Positions 53,156-64,000 are shown, counted from the stretch's first letter. The stretch is 64,000 nucleotides of DNA from Closterium sp. Naga37s-1 (GCA_947471745.1 CANJKZ010000910.1:3192501-3256500); one strand, 5' to 3'. Notes: generated by a model not told the origin, from the letters alone. Program-made: numbers and translations.

Positions 53156-53499
53156 TCAAGAAGTCAACAAGTGAGGCACAGTAGGTACAAGGCCTAACAC
53201 AGTACAGAAACGCTGATGATCACAAGGCTGAAGTGCCTTGGTGAAAACATCAGCAGTGTTGGCCTGAGAGGCCACGTAGGCAAGACGAAGCTGACCGCGC
53301 TGCTGCAACTCTCGAGCAAGGAAGTAGCGCAGAGCAATGTGCTTCGTTCTGTGCTCCAGTCTGTGCTCCTGACACAAGGCCAGCATGGCCTTGTTGTCGA
53401 CGTACAGAACTGGAGGAGAACGAGGCGCCTCTCCCAAGTCGGTCAGCAGGTAGGTGAGCCAGCGTAGCTCCTGTGCAGCCATGGCCCCAGCGTAGATCT
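53156..53499 (-). pseudogene. Copia E RNase H, 3' part
   Basis: AAQELRWLTYLLTDLGE, VLYVDNKAMLAL, EHRTKHIALRYFLARE and ANTADVFTKALQPCDHQRF. The 5' part of the domain (HADASWVDD and SSSCEAE) lies at 60157-59954 beyond Copia F; the frame resumes across the GATCT target site. Confidence 0.87.
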
Positions 53500-54366
53500 T
53501 GTTAGAGACTAAGGACGGAGTCTATGAAGATTAGGGGCTGAAATATCTCAAAATCGTCAACTACAATTCTGGACAGAAAAGTCGTCGTCACAAGAAACGT
53601 CGTCGACGAAAGGTCCAGTGTTAGAATTCTTTCAAACTCGACTATATTGTAGCCCTTGACCGTGGCTATCTTTCCCAATTTGAATAGTATCAAAATATGG
53701 AGTATAACTCGAGTTATGAACTTCGGCGCACTAGGGGGTATGCTGCCATAGAAAACGTAACTCAATCACAAATTATCTCACAAGTTCACACAAGAAAGTT
53801 AGAGTAGCAAATGAACCAGGTAGGAGGGGATGAGGAGGACGAGAGGGAAGGTCCCAAGGGAGTCCCCAACCAAGGACACCCCATACCACACAATTCCCCT
53901 CTCTATAGGCACCCCAACTTTGACATTTGTCACTTTCCCAACTCATGCCATCCACCTCACCCAACTTGGCCACACTTGCCAACCTGGTTTGGCACCTCCC
54001 AACCACTTGGCAGCATCTACAGTGATGTTGACGAATTTCCCAACCCCCAAAAGTCTATACTCCTTATGGAGTCAACACCACAACTTCCCATAGTCACCAC
54101 AACCAAATATCAAAAGCATACGAACTTCCAACGTTCGTAACTTTCTTGTTCGTGCTCCGATTGAAGCGATGCTTGGTTCGTCGGAAAGCTCTTGAGCAGA
54201 GGAGTCACTTCAGATATCTGCTCAAGCCAAATAACATTCACACACACTCAGAAAACCAAACCGCACAAAACACAAATTCTTGCATACGCTCACACCACGC
54301 ATGCAACGCACGAACACATGATGGGAGGCAGACAGACGTGAATGCATATGATTGCATCACACAACA
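53500..54366 (-). repeat. Copia F 3' LTR (867 bp)
   Basis: TGTTAGAGAC...CACACAACA on the plus strand. Unrelated to the short LTRs of A to E. Confidence 0.93.
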
Positions 54367-54423
54367 AACTCCCCCTCTGGCTGCCAACCATCATCCCACA
54401 TGTCATAGCTCAAGCATGCACCC

Positions 54424-54927
54424 TCAATGCACACTCATCCCAGCAAGCTTCATGCCCTTCCAATGCTCAGATTCAGCCAGGCGCTTGGTGAGAATGTCAG
54501 CCGCCTGCTGATGGGTCTTCACAATCTCCAGCCGCACCTCCTTGTCCAGGAGCCTCCTCACCCAGTGCCACTTTGGCCTGATGTGCTTTGTCAGGCCATG
54601 AAGACAAGCATTCTTTGCAAGCTTCACAGCCGACTCATTGTCACAAAGAATCACAGTCGGCTCCTTCTGGCACACTCCGATCTCCTCCAACAAACGCCTC
54701 AGCCACGCCAACTCCTTAGCCCCATGATGAAGGGCCATGTACTCAGTCTCACACGAGGACAGCCCCACCTCGTTCTGCTTCTTGCTGCGCCAGCTCACTG
54801 CACCACCTCCAAACAGGCACACATAGCCTCCAATGCTGGTGCCATCCGCCTTTACAGAGTTGAAGCTAGCGTCGGTGTAGCAAGTCAAGACCATCTCCCC
54901 CTTGCCCAAATCAGCAGCACCCCGTTG
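54424..54927 (-). pseudogene. Copia F RNase H
   Basis: Same frame after the TAG. CYTDASFNSVKADGTSIGG, SSCETEYMALHHGAKE, LCDNESAVKLAKN and ADILTKRLAESEHWKGMKL. The RNase H acidic residues are present. Ends about 57 bp before the 3' LTR. Confidence 0.9.
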
Positions 54928-55623
54928 CTACCTTTGCCTCACAGCACTGTACTCCAAGCCCACTGATGCCGTAGCGCTCACATAGCGGACCAACCTCTTG
55001 GCCGCTTCCAGCTGCTCATGACTGGGGCGTGAAACCACACTTGCAAGCCTGGATGTAGCAAAGGCAATGTCAGGCCGCGTGTGGTTAGCCGCATAATTGA
55101 GTGCCCCCACCATGGAATGAAACAGCTTCCTGTCACTCTCACCCACCACCTCCTCATCAGCACAGGGCTCCACAGTGAACCCCGAAGGCAGTGGGGTGGC
55201 TGGCTTTCCTCCATCTTGCAGCCCATACTTCTCAGCCAGCCCCTCACAATACTTTCTCTGGTGCAACCTCAACACTCCCTTGTCAAGGTCCCTCTCCACA
55301 TGCATGCCCAAATAGTACTTCACATCTCCCATCTTGGAGCACTTAAACTGCATCTCCAGCATCTCCTCCACACGCTCAATCATTGCAGACGACTTAGAGA
55401 AGAGCAGGATGTCGTCCACATACACCAGGAGCATGAGAAACTGCTCCTTCTCTTGCAGCAGGAACAAGCTGTGATCACACTCACTCTTCTTGAAACCCCC
55501 GGCCAGCAGTGTCTCCTCCAACTTGTGGTACCATGCGCGAGGAGCCTGCTTAAGGCCATAGATGGCCTTCTTGAGCCTGCACACCCTGCCGCTCCCATCA
55601 TCCAACCCCTCAGGCTGCAGCAT
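54928..55623 (-). pseudogene. Copia F reverse transcriptase 3' half
   Basis: Same frame after the TAA. KKAIYGLKQAPRAWYHKLEE, catalytic YVDDILLFSKSS, YLGMHVERDLDKG and GALNYAANHTRPDIAFATS. Ends at TAG 54928-54930. Confidence 0.9.
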
Positions 55624-56589
55624 TTACAGCTCCTCTAGGATGATCCCATTGAGGAAAGCAGTTGTGATGTCCATCTGCTTGATCCTCCAGCCACGGTTTG
55701 CAGCCATTCCCAACATCACCCTTAGTGTAGTCCCTTTCCCCACAGGAGCAAAGATCTCGTCAAAGTCCTTCCCCTTTGTCTGCTGAAACCCCTTTGCCAC
55801 AAGCCTTGACTTGTAGCGGGTCAGCTCCCCATCAGGTCCGTACTTGTGCCTGAAGATCAGCTTGGAAGAAATGGCCTTCTTCCCAGGAGGCAGCTCACAC
55901 AGCTCCCACGTTTCATTCTCCAGCAGAGAGTCATACTCCTCCTTCACACTCTGCTTCCACTTCTCAGCATCGGGCCCACTCAAGGCCTCAGCTAGCGTCT
56001 TGGGCTCAGGGACGGCTGCCCAGTAGCAGTGTGCTATCTCTTCCTCATCACACTGCTCAGCCACACTCCCAGCCCGTACCACCTTTGGCTTGCCAAAGCT
56101 CGGATAGGTCAGCCGGTTAGGAGGGCGCACATCCCTCCTAGGACGGTCAGCCGAACGTGCGGCACCTTGTGGAGCATCTTGCTGCTGCTGCTGCTGCTGC
56201 TCCTCCACCTCAGGTTCTCCCCCATCCTCAGTCACCCCAGAAATCTCCTCCTCTGAGACAGTGACCTGCACTTGCCTCGAAGGCCGCTGCACCTCATCGG
56301 CCTCAATGATCAGCGGTGTAGTAGGAAGCTTCTGCTGCTGCTGCTTCCACTCCTTGTAGTACAAGGACTCAAGGAACTTCACATCCCTTGACACAGTCAG
56401 CTGCTGGCTGGTCAAGTCCCATATCAACCAGCCCTTATGATCCTTAGCAAGCCCCAAGTGTACTCCCCATCTCCCAGAAGCCTCCAACTTTCCCCTCTTC
56501 TCCTTAGGCACATGAAACACCACCATGCAGCCGTAGGCTCTCAGCATGTTGACTGCTGGTGCACTCCCATACCACTTGGTGTAGGGGAC
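55624..56589 (-). pseudogene. Copia F integrase C-terminus and RT 5' half
   Basis: In frame with the preceding ORF. AYGCMVVFHVPKEKRGKLE, GVHLGLAKDHKGW, a Gln run (CAG/CTG), then RT start WKQSVKEEYDSLLENETWEL, SRLVAKGFQQTKGKDFDEIF and DITTAFLNGIILEE. A TAA (55624-55626) replaces the residue before MLQPEG. Confidence 0.9.
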
Positions 56590-58980
56590 TCATTGCTTGT
56601 CCCCCACAGTCGCCAACACCCTGTTCTTCACAAGGGCGACCTGCCGCAGTGCAGTCACCCAAAACGGATCCGGCAGCCCTGCACGCCCAAGGAGAGTGCG
56701 AGCACCTTCTTGCAGGGTCCGGTTGAACCGCTCAGCCACGCCGTTCTGCTGAGGGTTGTAGGGCACTGTGAGCTGATGCTGGATCCCCTTCTTCTTCAGC
56801 ACCGACTCAAAATCAGCACCAATGAACCCTCCCCCATTGTCGGTGCGGATCACCTTCACCTTGTGTCCGCTCTCCCTTTGAGCTCTCGGCATCCACTCCT
56901 TAAGAACAGCCGCTGCCACCTCCCCCTTAGTCTGGAGAGGGTACACCCACACAGCACGCGTGTGGTCGTCCACAATGGTTAAGAAGTAGCGGCTGCCCGA
57001 GAGAGAAGGGGCCCTCGTAGGGCCCACCACATCCATGTGCACAAGTGCGAGCGGGGCCTTGGCTGGTCCCGTGCCGCTGCTGAAGGGAAACTTCGTGAAC
57101 TTGGTCTCGAGGCATGTAGGGAAGCTCCCAATCTCCTTTGCTGCCCCCTTCACCTCCAACCCCTTCAAGCTCCCATCTTTCACTAACTTCTGCAGCATAG
57201 GAATGTTGATGTGACACAACCTCTCGTGCCACGTCTCCCAATCGGCATCACCATTCCCAGATGAAGCCTTTGCCCATGCAGCGGTTGCATCCACACCAGC
57301 AAGCACCTCACCATGTGGCTGCTGTGACTGCTGCACCTTCTTGACTGCATCTAGGGCCCCATCGGTTGGTGCAGTCTCCTCTCCTCCCGCAGTTGTTTTA
57401 GCCGTTGCTGCTGCCGCTGCCGTTGCTGGTGGTTTCCCATTCCAAGGGATGATGGGCAGCTGCCATAGGTCCTTGATGCAGCTGCTCTTCTCCTCCAAAT
57501 CCCACAGCAGCAATTTCCCAAGCTTTGCACGGCAGCTAGTTGGGCCGAAGGTCACTTTGGCCTTGCTTTTCTGCAGCCGGCGCACAGAAAGAAGGTTAGC
57601 GGACAAACCTTCAACCAGCAGTACATTCCCCAGCCCCACAAGGCCCCCATTGGCTCCCATTACCTTAGCATTCCCAACACCAATCACAGGGAGCAAAGCA
57701 CCTAAAGTGGCAGCCACAAACTTGATCTTCCCAGGGGGCTTTACCTCGTCAAGCAAATCTGCCCGTGGGGTCATGTGACTTGTGCAACCTGAATCTATCA
57801 CCCAGTGAGTGAGGGGGTGCATCACAACCTTCCCAACTGAGCCCACATCACCCTCACTCCCTTTCACATCCTCAACCATGAGGAACATCCCAGGGTTGGC
57901 TTTACCTTGTGCACCATCACCTTGTGCACCTGAACCTTGCACAGCGCCACCTCGTGCACGTTCACCACTTGGCAGCTTCATGCCTGGGGGCGCCCATCCC
58001 TCAGGCCGGCTGAAACACTTGAACCAAGGGTGTCCAGCCTTCTTGCAGTACCAGCACGCACCCTCCATTCGGGTGCTCCCCCTGCCACCAGAGCTTCCAT
58101 GCCCGTCATTGTAGTCACCTCGGCCTCTCCCTCTGCCAAAGCCTCTCCCACGGCCTCGGCCTCTCCCTCCCCCTCTTCCTCTGCTGCCTCCTGCAGCTCC
58201 ATACCCCTCAGCAGTTTTGTTGGCAGCACCACCACCTGTGTGGCGCCTGCGGAAGTCCTCCTGCAGAATCTGCTGCCGTAGCCACTCAGGTGTCCACTGG
58301 TCCTGCTGAGTGTTGAGGGTGGGGATGAGGTTGTCCCACGAGTTGTCGAGCACCGAGATGATCTTGGTGCACTGCTGCATCTGCGACACCTTGCTGCCCG
58401 CCGCTGCCATCCTTGCATAGGTGTCCTTGATCTTGTCAAGGACCGGCTTCACATCATCGCCCGGTCGCATGGAGAGGGCAGCCAGCTCCTTCTCCAGCAC
58501 AATCACCATCGGCAGCGTGTTGGGCTGAATCACGTCGCGCAGTAGCTTCCACACCTTTGGTCCGGAATCATCCAACTCCACCAAATCCTTGATGTGTTGG
58601 AACATGTCGTTGTTGACCGATTGAAGGATTAGGTCGTACAGCACCGCGCTTTTCTCAATCCACCGATCGCGGGCGTCGCCTTCCTCAGGCATCTTCTCTT
58701 CTCCCATCGCAAGTTTCAGCAGCTTGTAGCGCTTAAATGCACTCCGCATCCGCCCGCTCCATTCCTCATAGTTGGAGCCATCCAATGCCTCGATCTTGGA
58801 TGGTGGTGGCTCATTCCTCTTCTCAGCTGCATCTCCACTCCCTTGGCTCATTTCCTCTGCTCCCAAGCACAGGTTCCAGCTCCCCCCTTGCTGTCCACAC
58901 CGAAGTCCCACAATAGTTTCAAAAGTGTCGGCGCCAACGAAATTTCGGCAGAGTTTCCCCTTAGCGGAAGTCACATGCAA
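56590..58980 (-). CDS. Copia F gag-protease-integrase
   Basis: 796 codons. Gag has IEALDGSNYEEWSGRMRSAF and LVELDDSGPKVWKLL; an Arg/Gly-rich stretch precedes a canonical knuckle CWYCKKAGHPWFKC. Protease WVIDSGCTSHMT, pre-integrase WHERLCHINIPML, integrase HMDVVGPTRA, IRTDNGGGF and NPQQNGVAERFNRTL. One expected Cys of the HHCC region appears to be missing (FPTCLETK). A TGA at 56590-56592 ends the ORF, and the same frame continues beyond it. The start may be the downstream Met before SQGSGDAAEKR. Confidence 0.9.
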   Translation of the reverse strand: MHVTSAKGKLCRNFVGADTFETIVGLRCGQQGGSWNLCLGAEEMSQGSGDAAEKRNEPPPSKIEALDGSNYEEWSGRMRSAFKRYKLLKLAMGEEKMPEEGDARDRWIEKSAVLYDLILQSVNNDMFQHIKDLVELDDSGPKVWKLLRDVIQPNTLPMVIVLEKELAALSMRPGDDVKPVLDKIKDTYARMAAAGSKVSQMQQCTKIISVLDNSWDNLIPTLNTQQDQWTPEWLRQQILQEDFRRRHTGGGAANKTAEGYGAAGGSRGRGGGRGRGRGRGFGRGRGRGDYNDGHGSSGGRGSTRMEGACWYCKKAGHPWFKCFSRPEGWAPPGMKLPSGERARGGAVQGSGAQGDGAQGKANPGMFLMVEDVKGSEGDVGSVGKVVMHPLTHWVIDSGCTSHMTPRADLLDEVKPPGKIKFVAATLGALLPVIGVGNAKVMGANGGLVGLGNVLLVEGLSANLLSVRRLQKSKAKVTFGPTSCRAKLGKLLLWDLEEKSSCIKDLWQLPIIPWNGKPPATAAAAATAKTTAGGEETAPTDGALDAVKKVQQSQQPHGEVLAGVDATAAWAKASSGNGDADWETWHERLCHINIPMLQKLVKDGSLKGLEVKGAAKEIGSFPTCLETKFTKFPFSSGTGPAKAPLALVHMDVVGPTRAPSLSGSRYFLTIVDDHTRAVWVYPLQTKGEVAAAVLKEWMPRAQRESGHKVKVIRTDNGGGFIGADFESVLKKKGIQHQLTVPYNPQQNGVAERFNRTLQEGARTLLGRAGLPDPFWVTALRQVALVKNRVLATVGDKQ

Positions 58981-59086
58981 TCTTCAGAACTCCACTTAGG
59001 CACGCCCACAGGCCATGGTGGGTCTAGGAGGGTCTTCACAGTTCAGTAGACTCTTCACAAAGTCCTTAATCAGCTCTGATACCACT

Positions 59087-59953
59087 TGTTAGAGACTAAG
59101 GACGGAGTCTATGAAGATTAGGGGCTGAAATATCTCAAAATCGTCAACTACAATTCTGGACAGAAAAGTCGTCGTCACAAGAAACGTCGTCGACGAAAGG
59201 TCCAGTGTTAGAATTCTTTTAAACTCGACTATGTTGTAGCCCTTGACCGTGGCTATCTTTCCCAATTTGAATAGTATCAAAATATGGAGTATAACTCGAG
59301 TTATGAACTTCGGCGCACTAGGGGGTATGCTGCCATAGAAAACGTAACTCAATCACAAATTATCTCACAAGTTCACACAAGAAAGTTAGAGTAGCAAATG
59401 AACCAGGTAGGAGGGGATGAGGAGGACGAGAGGGAAGGTCCCAAGGGAGTCCCCAACCAAGGACACCCCATACCACACAATTCCCCTCTCTATAGGCACC
59501 CCAATTTTGACATTTGTCACTTTCCCAACTCATGCCATCCACCTCACCCAACTTGGCCACACTTGCCAACCTGGTTTGGCACCTCCCAACCACTTGGCAG
59601 CATCTACAGTGATGTTGACGAATTTTCCAACCCCCAAAAGTCTATACTCCTTATGGAGTCAACACCACAACTTCCCATAGTCACCACAACCAAATATCAA
59701 AAGCATACGAACTTCCAACGTTCGTAACTTTCTTGTTCGTGCTCCGATTGAAGCGATGCTTGGTTCGTCGGAAAGCTCTTGAGCAGAGGAGTCACTTCAG
59801 ATATCTGCTCAAGCCAAATAACATTCACACACACTCAGAAAACCAAACCGCACAAAACACAAATTCTTGCATACGCTCACACCACGCATGCAACGCACGA
59901 ACACATGATGGGAGGCAGACAGACGTGAATGCATATGATTGCATCACACAACA
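59087..59953 (-). repeat. Copia F 5' LTR (867 bp)
   Basis: Same length and ends as the 3' copy. Visible differences include TTTTAAACTCGACTATG against TTTCAAACTCGACTATA. Confidence 0.93.
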
Positions 59954-61606
59954 GATCTCAGCCTCACAACTGGAGCTGAGAACAGAAGAAGAACGGGTAG
60001 ACCGCCAAGAGACAGAACCGGAGCCAAGACTGAAGGTGTAACCCTGTGACGACCGCTGCGTAGCCAAGTCGTCAACCCAGGAGGCGTCTGCGTGACCAGT
60101 GAGGACAACTCGAGCCCGTCCTCCAAGCACGAGCCCCATGCCCGATGTACTGCACAAGTATCACAACACCCTCTTCGCAGCATCCCAGTGCACCTTTCGG
60201 TGCCTGCCGGGAGCCACGTAGCGAGCCAGAAGGCTGAGAGGGTATGCGAGGTCAGGTCGTGTGCAAGTCATCAGGTACATGAGGCAGCCCACAAGCTCTG
60301 GATACGGGCCACTCGGCTCTATGGACTCGTCCGAAGGTGGAGCTGAGAGCGAGTGACCGGTAGGCAGAGGAGTGGACTGTGGCGAGGAGTACGTGAAGCC
60401 GAAGCGCTGAAGGACCTGCTGCACCATGTGTGACTGAGTCAAGGTAATGGTGCGCTGTGCTCTGTCCCGGGTGATCCGCAAGCCAAGATAGCTTGTCAGT
60501 TCACCCAGGTCTGTGCACGTGTGTCTCTTCTGCAGCTCGGACTTTACGTGGGCGAGTGCCTCAGTGTCAGCAGTAGCAAAGACAAGGTCGTCTACGTACA
60601 CGAGAACGTAGAACGGCGGCAGAGTAGTGTCAGTGCGTAAGAACAGAGAAGGGTCAGAAGTGGAAGGAGCAAAACCAAGAGCAGCAAGAGTCGTCATGAG
60701 TGTGTCGTGCCACTCACGAGGTGCCTGGCGGAGACCGTAGACTGGCCGCCGGAGGCTCCACTGGGTACCAGCTGGAAACGACCCAGTGAAGCCAGGTGGG
60801 CGGCGCAGCCAGATCTCCTCGTGCAGGCTGCCCTGTAGAAAGGCTGTGCTGAAGTCAAGCGAGTGGAGCTCGTAGTCACGCTGAGCAGCTACGTGCAGCA
60901 GTACCCGAAGAGTGGTCATCTTCGGGGTAGGGGAGAAGGTCTGAAAGAAGTCAACTCCCTGTCGCTGACTGAAGCCACGTGCAACGTAATGCGCCTTGAA
61001 GACAGGCGGAGAACTCGGCGGCCGCTTCACCCTGAAGATCCACATGCCACTGACGATGTTCGCCCCAGGCGGGGGAACCTCGTCGACGTAGGTGCGTGTG
61101 GACTTCCAGGAAGCCATCTCGGCGTCCATGGCTGCCTGCCACTGAGAGGAGTAGGGACCCTCTATCGCCTCTGCGTAAGAGCGCGGGGTCGGGATGTCTG
61201 GTGCATCCGGGTCTCCCTCAGGGGCAAGCAGCATGGACACGAGATGAGGTACAGAAGCAGCAAAGCACTCAAACTCCTCCTGTCTGTCCTCAAGAACGTC
61301 CGTGCCAAGAGCACACTCACCCCTGACGGACGGAGGACAGACAGACACACACGCAGACTCAGCAACAAGACTAGCGGCGTAGTCTAGGCGACAGGCAGCA
61401 GCAAAGTCAACAAGCTCAGCAACAAGAGCAGACGCAGCAGTGGACTCAAACAAAGGGTCAGTGACAGCAGTGGCCAGAAAACGCGTGACAGATGGACTAG
61501 CAGCACGTAGGGAGTCAGACGCAGGTTCCGGACCGGCAGGAAGAGAGGACGCAGGAGGAGACGGCAGAGGGACACGCTGTGGAGCAGTGGAAGGACGCAG
61601 AGTCAT
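59954..61606 (-). pseudogene. Copia E reverse transcriptase and RNase H 5' part
   Basis: From 61606: ALVAELVDFAAACRLDYA, YAEAIEGPYSSQWQAAMDAE, GMWIFRVKRPPSS, SLDFSTAFLQGSLHEEIWLR, YGLRQAPREWHD, catalytic YVDDLVFAT, LGLRITRDRA, CLMYLMTCTRPDLAYPLSLL. A TGA at 60161-60163 interrupts AAKRVL and the next codons; the same frame then continues into RNase H (GHADASWVDDLATQRSSQG) until the Copia F insertion at 59953. Confidence 0.88.
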
Positions 61607-62345
61607 AGAGTGAGTGCCAGGGACAGGAGGAGGACGCGGACGCGAAACACGACCAGCGCGAACAGGACGGAGAGGTGACGCAGGACGAGACTCAGGCTCA
61701 CGACGCTCCGTAAGACCACTAGTCGTCCAGAGTAAGGAGAAAGACCAGGCAGTGGAGAGGCTAGCTGAAACCGCGACTGGGACTGGACAGGCGGTGGACT
61801 CAGTAAAGGAGGAGGAGGAGGACCAGGAGAAGGCGGGGAGCCAAGAACCTGCTGAAGAAGCGGAACGTAGTACGGCCGCGACCGCGCAGTGCCTCCAGAA
61901 ACAGCAGAGACAGAACCGGTACCCTCAGCCCCAGGGTCTCCAGTCCCAGCAGCACCTCCAGCAGCTCGAGCACCAGCAGCACCTCCAGCAGCTCCAGCAC
62001 CAGCACCACCTCCAGCAGCTCCAGCACCAGCAGCACCTCCAGCACCAGCAGCACCTCCAGCAGCACCAGCACCAGCAGCACCTCCAGAAGCCCCAGCAGC
62101 ACCTCCAGCACCAGCAACACCTCCAGCAGCACCAGCACCAGCAGCACCTCCAGAAGCTCCAGCAGTACCTCCAGCACCAGCAGCACCACCAGAAGCACCA
62201 GCAGCACCTCCAGAAGCTCCAGCAGCACCTCCAGCACCAGCAGCACCTCTAGAAGCCCCAGCAGGACCTCCAGTAGCTCCAGCAGCACCCCGACAGCGCC
62301 GAGAGTACCACTCACGAAGCTGCTGTGGAGAGAGAGGCTCCCGAA
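61607..62345 (-). pseudogene. Copia E linker with Gly/Ala repeats
   Basis: Minus-strand frame with REPLSPQQLREWYSRRC, about 110 residues of imperfect GAAGAGGAAGASGG repeats and YYVPLLQQVLGSPP, as in B2. Sequence upstream of REPL (beyond about 62345) no longer matches the family. Confidence 0.75.
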
Positions 62346-63132
62346 ACGAAAGATAGAGAGCACAGACGGATTTCTGCACAGCGGCTTCAAACGTTGATAG
62401 CGTTCTGCTCACAGCTGCAAATGACTTGATTCAAATTGGATCTGGAGCGTCTTCACGTCGTCTACAATAAGCAATTTAGATTGCACGATTTGATAAAGAA
62501 TTGACGACACAGCGTCGGTTTGAACGAACGGTACTATGGCAGCCACTATAGTCTTAGAACACAAGATAGGAAGAGTTACGAGTTGGGAATGACTCCCAGC
62601 TCCTACAAACCCCAAGAGCCGAGGTACAGTGATGTGGAACAGTGCCACACTGTCCCCAACCACGAAGGGTCTCGAAACTACCCTTCACTAGGGCCTACAC
62701 CAAGTGAAATGTTACACTATACAAAGTAATGTAACTATCTTCAATATCTTGAGGTGTACCCTTTTTTGGCGAGCTTCGAAATCACTTGAGGCTTGACACC
62801 AAGGCTCGGGCTCTTCATCACAAACTCATCCTTGAGTTCTTGATGGGTCTGCTGCACACACCTGCGACACGCCGAACGTTCGACACAGGACAAAATAGAA
62901 ACCGCGCACGACAAAATAGAAACCGCGCGCGAGACACAAACGACCGCATAACACGCGTCTAGCGATAACTCGCTATTGACTCGACACACACACTCGACAT
63001 CATGACTCAACATTCACACACAATTATAAGCATGAAATATATATTATCCCATGCCCTCATACCATTCCATACACACACACATTCACGCACACGGACAACA
63101 AGCCGAGTGCAAACCGTAGGGTTGCACCAACA
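62346..63132 (-). repeat. Probable Copia G 3' LTR region
   Basis: Non-coding AT-rich stretch ending CCAACA at 63132, beside a polypurine tract, as expected for an LTR. Its other end could not be fixed because no partner copy is in the window. Confidence 0.55.
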
Positions 63133-63173
63133 AACTCCCCCTTGGATTGTTGGCCTTAGGATATGTTGCTCTC

Positions 63174-64000
63174 TCATTTCAGAGCCATCCCAGCCAGCTT
63201 GCAACACTTCCAATGCTGCTGCTCCACCAGCCTCTTGGTCATCATGTCAGCCGGCTGCCCCGTGGTCTTCACGTAGCGCAACTCAACTTCACCCGCGGTT
63301 ACCATGCTCCTCGTCCAATGCCACTTCACCCTCATGTGCTTCGTGAGTCCATGCAACACAGGGTTCTTAGCAAGAGCAATGGCACCGTGGCTGTCACAGT
63401 ACAGTGGGGTAGGTCCTTGCTGCTCCTCCCCCAATTCAGCCAACAAACGCCGCTGCCACACAATCTCTCGTACGGCACGGAAGAGTGCCATATACTCGGA
63501 CTCCACCGAGCTCAATGCTTGATCCACCTGCTTCTTGCTCTCCCAAGCAGCTGGGCCTCCACCAACACAGCAAATGAACCCTCCAACACTTGTCATGTCC
63601 TCTGGTTCTGATGCAAAAGAAGCATCCGAGAATGCGGTGAGGAACAAACACCCGGGTTCAACACCATCCGCGCCCTTTTGGCGCCTTTGCGCCGCCACCG
63701 AATATTGCAGCCCAACGGTCGGTGTTTGGCCAAGATACTTGGCCACCCTCATTCCAGCTGCTACCTGCTCCTCATTAAGGCATTGAACAACCCTAGCCAA
63801 CTGTCCGGTAGCAAACGCGACGTCCGGTCGGGTGTTTACCGCCGCGTACATGAGGCAGCCCACCAACGAGTGAAAACGGCGCTTCTCCTCTTCACCAACG
63901 CTCTCCTCCTCTGGTCCCTTCACACACTTGAACCCAGAGGGAAAGGGTGTAGCCACATGGCCTTCACTCTGCCCAAAGTTGGCAGCCAATGCCTCCAGGT
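63174..64000 (-). CDS. Copia G RT C-terminus and RNase H, partial
   Basis: Open from the window edge to 63174. HSLVGCLMYAAVNTRPDVAF and AAGMRVAKYLGQTPTVGL end the RT; RNase H has TAFSDASFASEPEDMTSVGG, SSVESEYMALFRAVRE, LYCDSHGAIALAKN, GLTKHMRVKWHWTRS and ADMMTKRLVEQQHWKCCKL. No internal stop in the visible part. Confidence 0.88.
   Translation of the reverse strand, partial: LEALAANFGQSEGHVATPFPSGFKCVKGPEEESVGEEEKRRFHSLVGCLMYAAVNTRPDVAFATGQLARVVQCLNEEQVAAGMRVAKYLGQTPTVGLQYSVAAQRRQKGADGVEPGCLFLTAFSDASFASEPEDMTSVGGFICCVGGGPAAWESKKQVDQALSSVESEYMALFRAVREIVWQRRLLAELGEEQQGPTPLYCDSHGAIALAKNPVLHGLTKHMRVKWHWTRSMVTAGEVELRYVKTTGQPADMMTKRLVEQQHWKCCKLAGMALK

Larger units (their letters stand above)
53500..59953 (-). 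mobile_element. Copia F, complete element with TSD, young insertion
   Basis: A 6454-bp element with two 867-bp LTRs (53500-54366; 59087-59953) that differ at only about four positions by eye. Flanked by GATCT (53495-53499 and 59954-59958). On the minus strand the PBS is TGGTATCAGAGCTGA, a perfect start of the initiator-Met complement, two bases inside the 5' LTR; the polypurine tract AGAGGGGGAGTT abuts the 3' LTR. Confidence 0.95.
52796..62345 (-). mobile_element. Copia E, 5'-truncated, split by Copia F
   Basis: Segments 52796-53499 and about 59954-62345 form one minus-strand element: linker, RT, RNase H, 3' region and a 132-bp 3' LTR. Its 3' region (52928-53215) is nearly identical to that of Copia B2 (31944-32235), making it the RT-bearing relative of B2. 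Capsid, protease and integrase are lost at a junction near 62345 with Copia G. Confidence 0.87.
62346..64000 (-). mobile_element. Copia G, 3' end, running off the right edge
   Basis: RNase H coding (63174-64000) followed on the minus strand by CCAAGGGGGAGTT and an LTR starting TGTTGGTGCAACC at 63132. The distal LTR border toward 62346 is not resolved. The protein is nearer to Copia F than to the short-LTR lineage. Confidence 0.8.

Noticed and set aside
53500-59953. Stop-codon reassignment or programmed read-through in Copia F
   Set aside because: All three stop codons occur once each at different places, and host genes use ordinary stops, so mutation is simpler.

Overview
The window looks like nuclear DNA of a streptophyte: a charophyte green alga, perhaps Zygnematophyceae, or possibly an early land plant. 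This is inferred from an auxin response factor with B3, dimerisation and PB1 domains, from plant-type FLDH, RBM48, FtsJ and folate-receptor-like genes with spliceosomal introns, and from plant-like Copia elements primed by initiator tRNA-Met. I see no bacterial, organellar, rRNA or CRISPR features. Exon borders below were worked out by reading frame, GT/GC-AG sites and family conservation; none is confirmed by transcripts.

Layout. 1-4218: 5' half of a minus-strand short-LTR Copia element (A), running off the left edge. 4219-8882: gene-poor, AT-richer DNA upstream of the ARF gene. 8883-29030: an island of five multi-exon genes: ARF (+, 8 exons), an FtsJ/RrmJ-like 2'-O-methyltransferase (+, 6 exons), an FLDH-like NAD-dependent farnesol dehydrogenase (-, 6 exons), RBM48 (+, at least 6 exons) and a folate-receptor-like Cys-rich membrane protein (+, 5 exons). 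29325-64000: a stack of retrotransposons, nearly all on the minus strand: Copia B with Copia B2 nested inside it, an inverted LTR fragment (H), Copia C, Copia D, a LINE, Copia E interrupted by the young Copia F, and Copia G running off the right edge.

The nesting is well supported. B2 (31813-37071) is flanked by the 5-bp duplication TGGAC inside B, and F (53500-59953) by GATCT inside E; in both cases the host element's frame resumes across the insertion. A, B2, H, C, D and E form one lineage with very short LTRs (109-132 bp) that share a GGGTACA/TGTACCC hairpin, long G-rich tandem leaders and, where preserved, an unusual C-x13-C-x(3-4)-H-x4-C zinc knuckle. No element is intact: they carry nonsense codons, frameshifts and deletions of the capsid or RT region.

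The most unusual signal is in the gene island. Minisatellites occupy many introns, and several arrays copy an exon-intron junction itself: the FtsJ exon-2 donor about eight times, the FtsJ exon-5 acceptor about four to five times, and the FLDH last exon about four times. The five genes have unrelated cellular roles (auxin transcription, RNA methylation, farnesol oxidation, minor-intron splicing, a surface receptor-like protein), so this is a chromosomal gene cluster and not a pathway.
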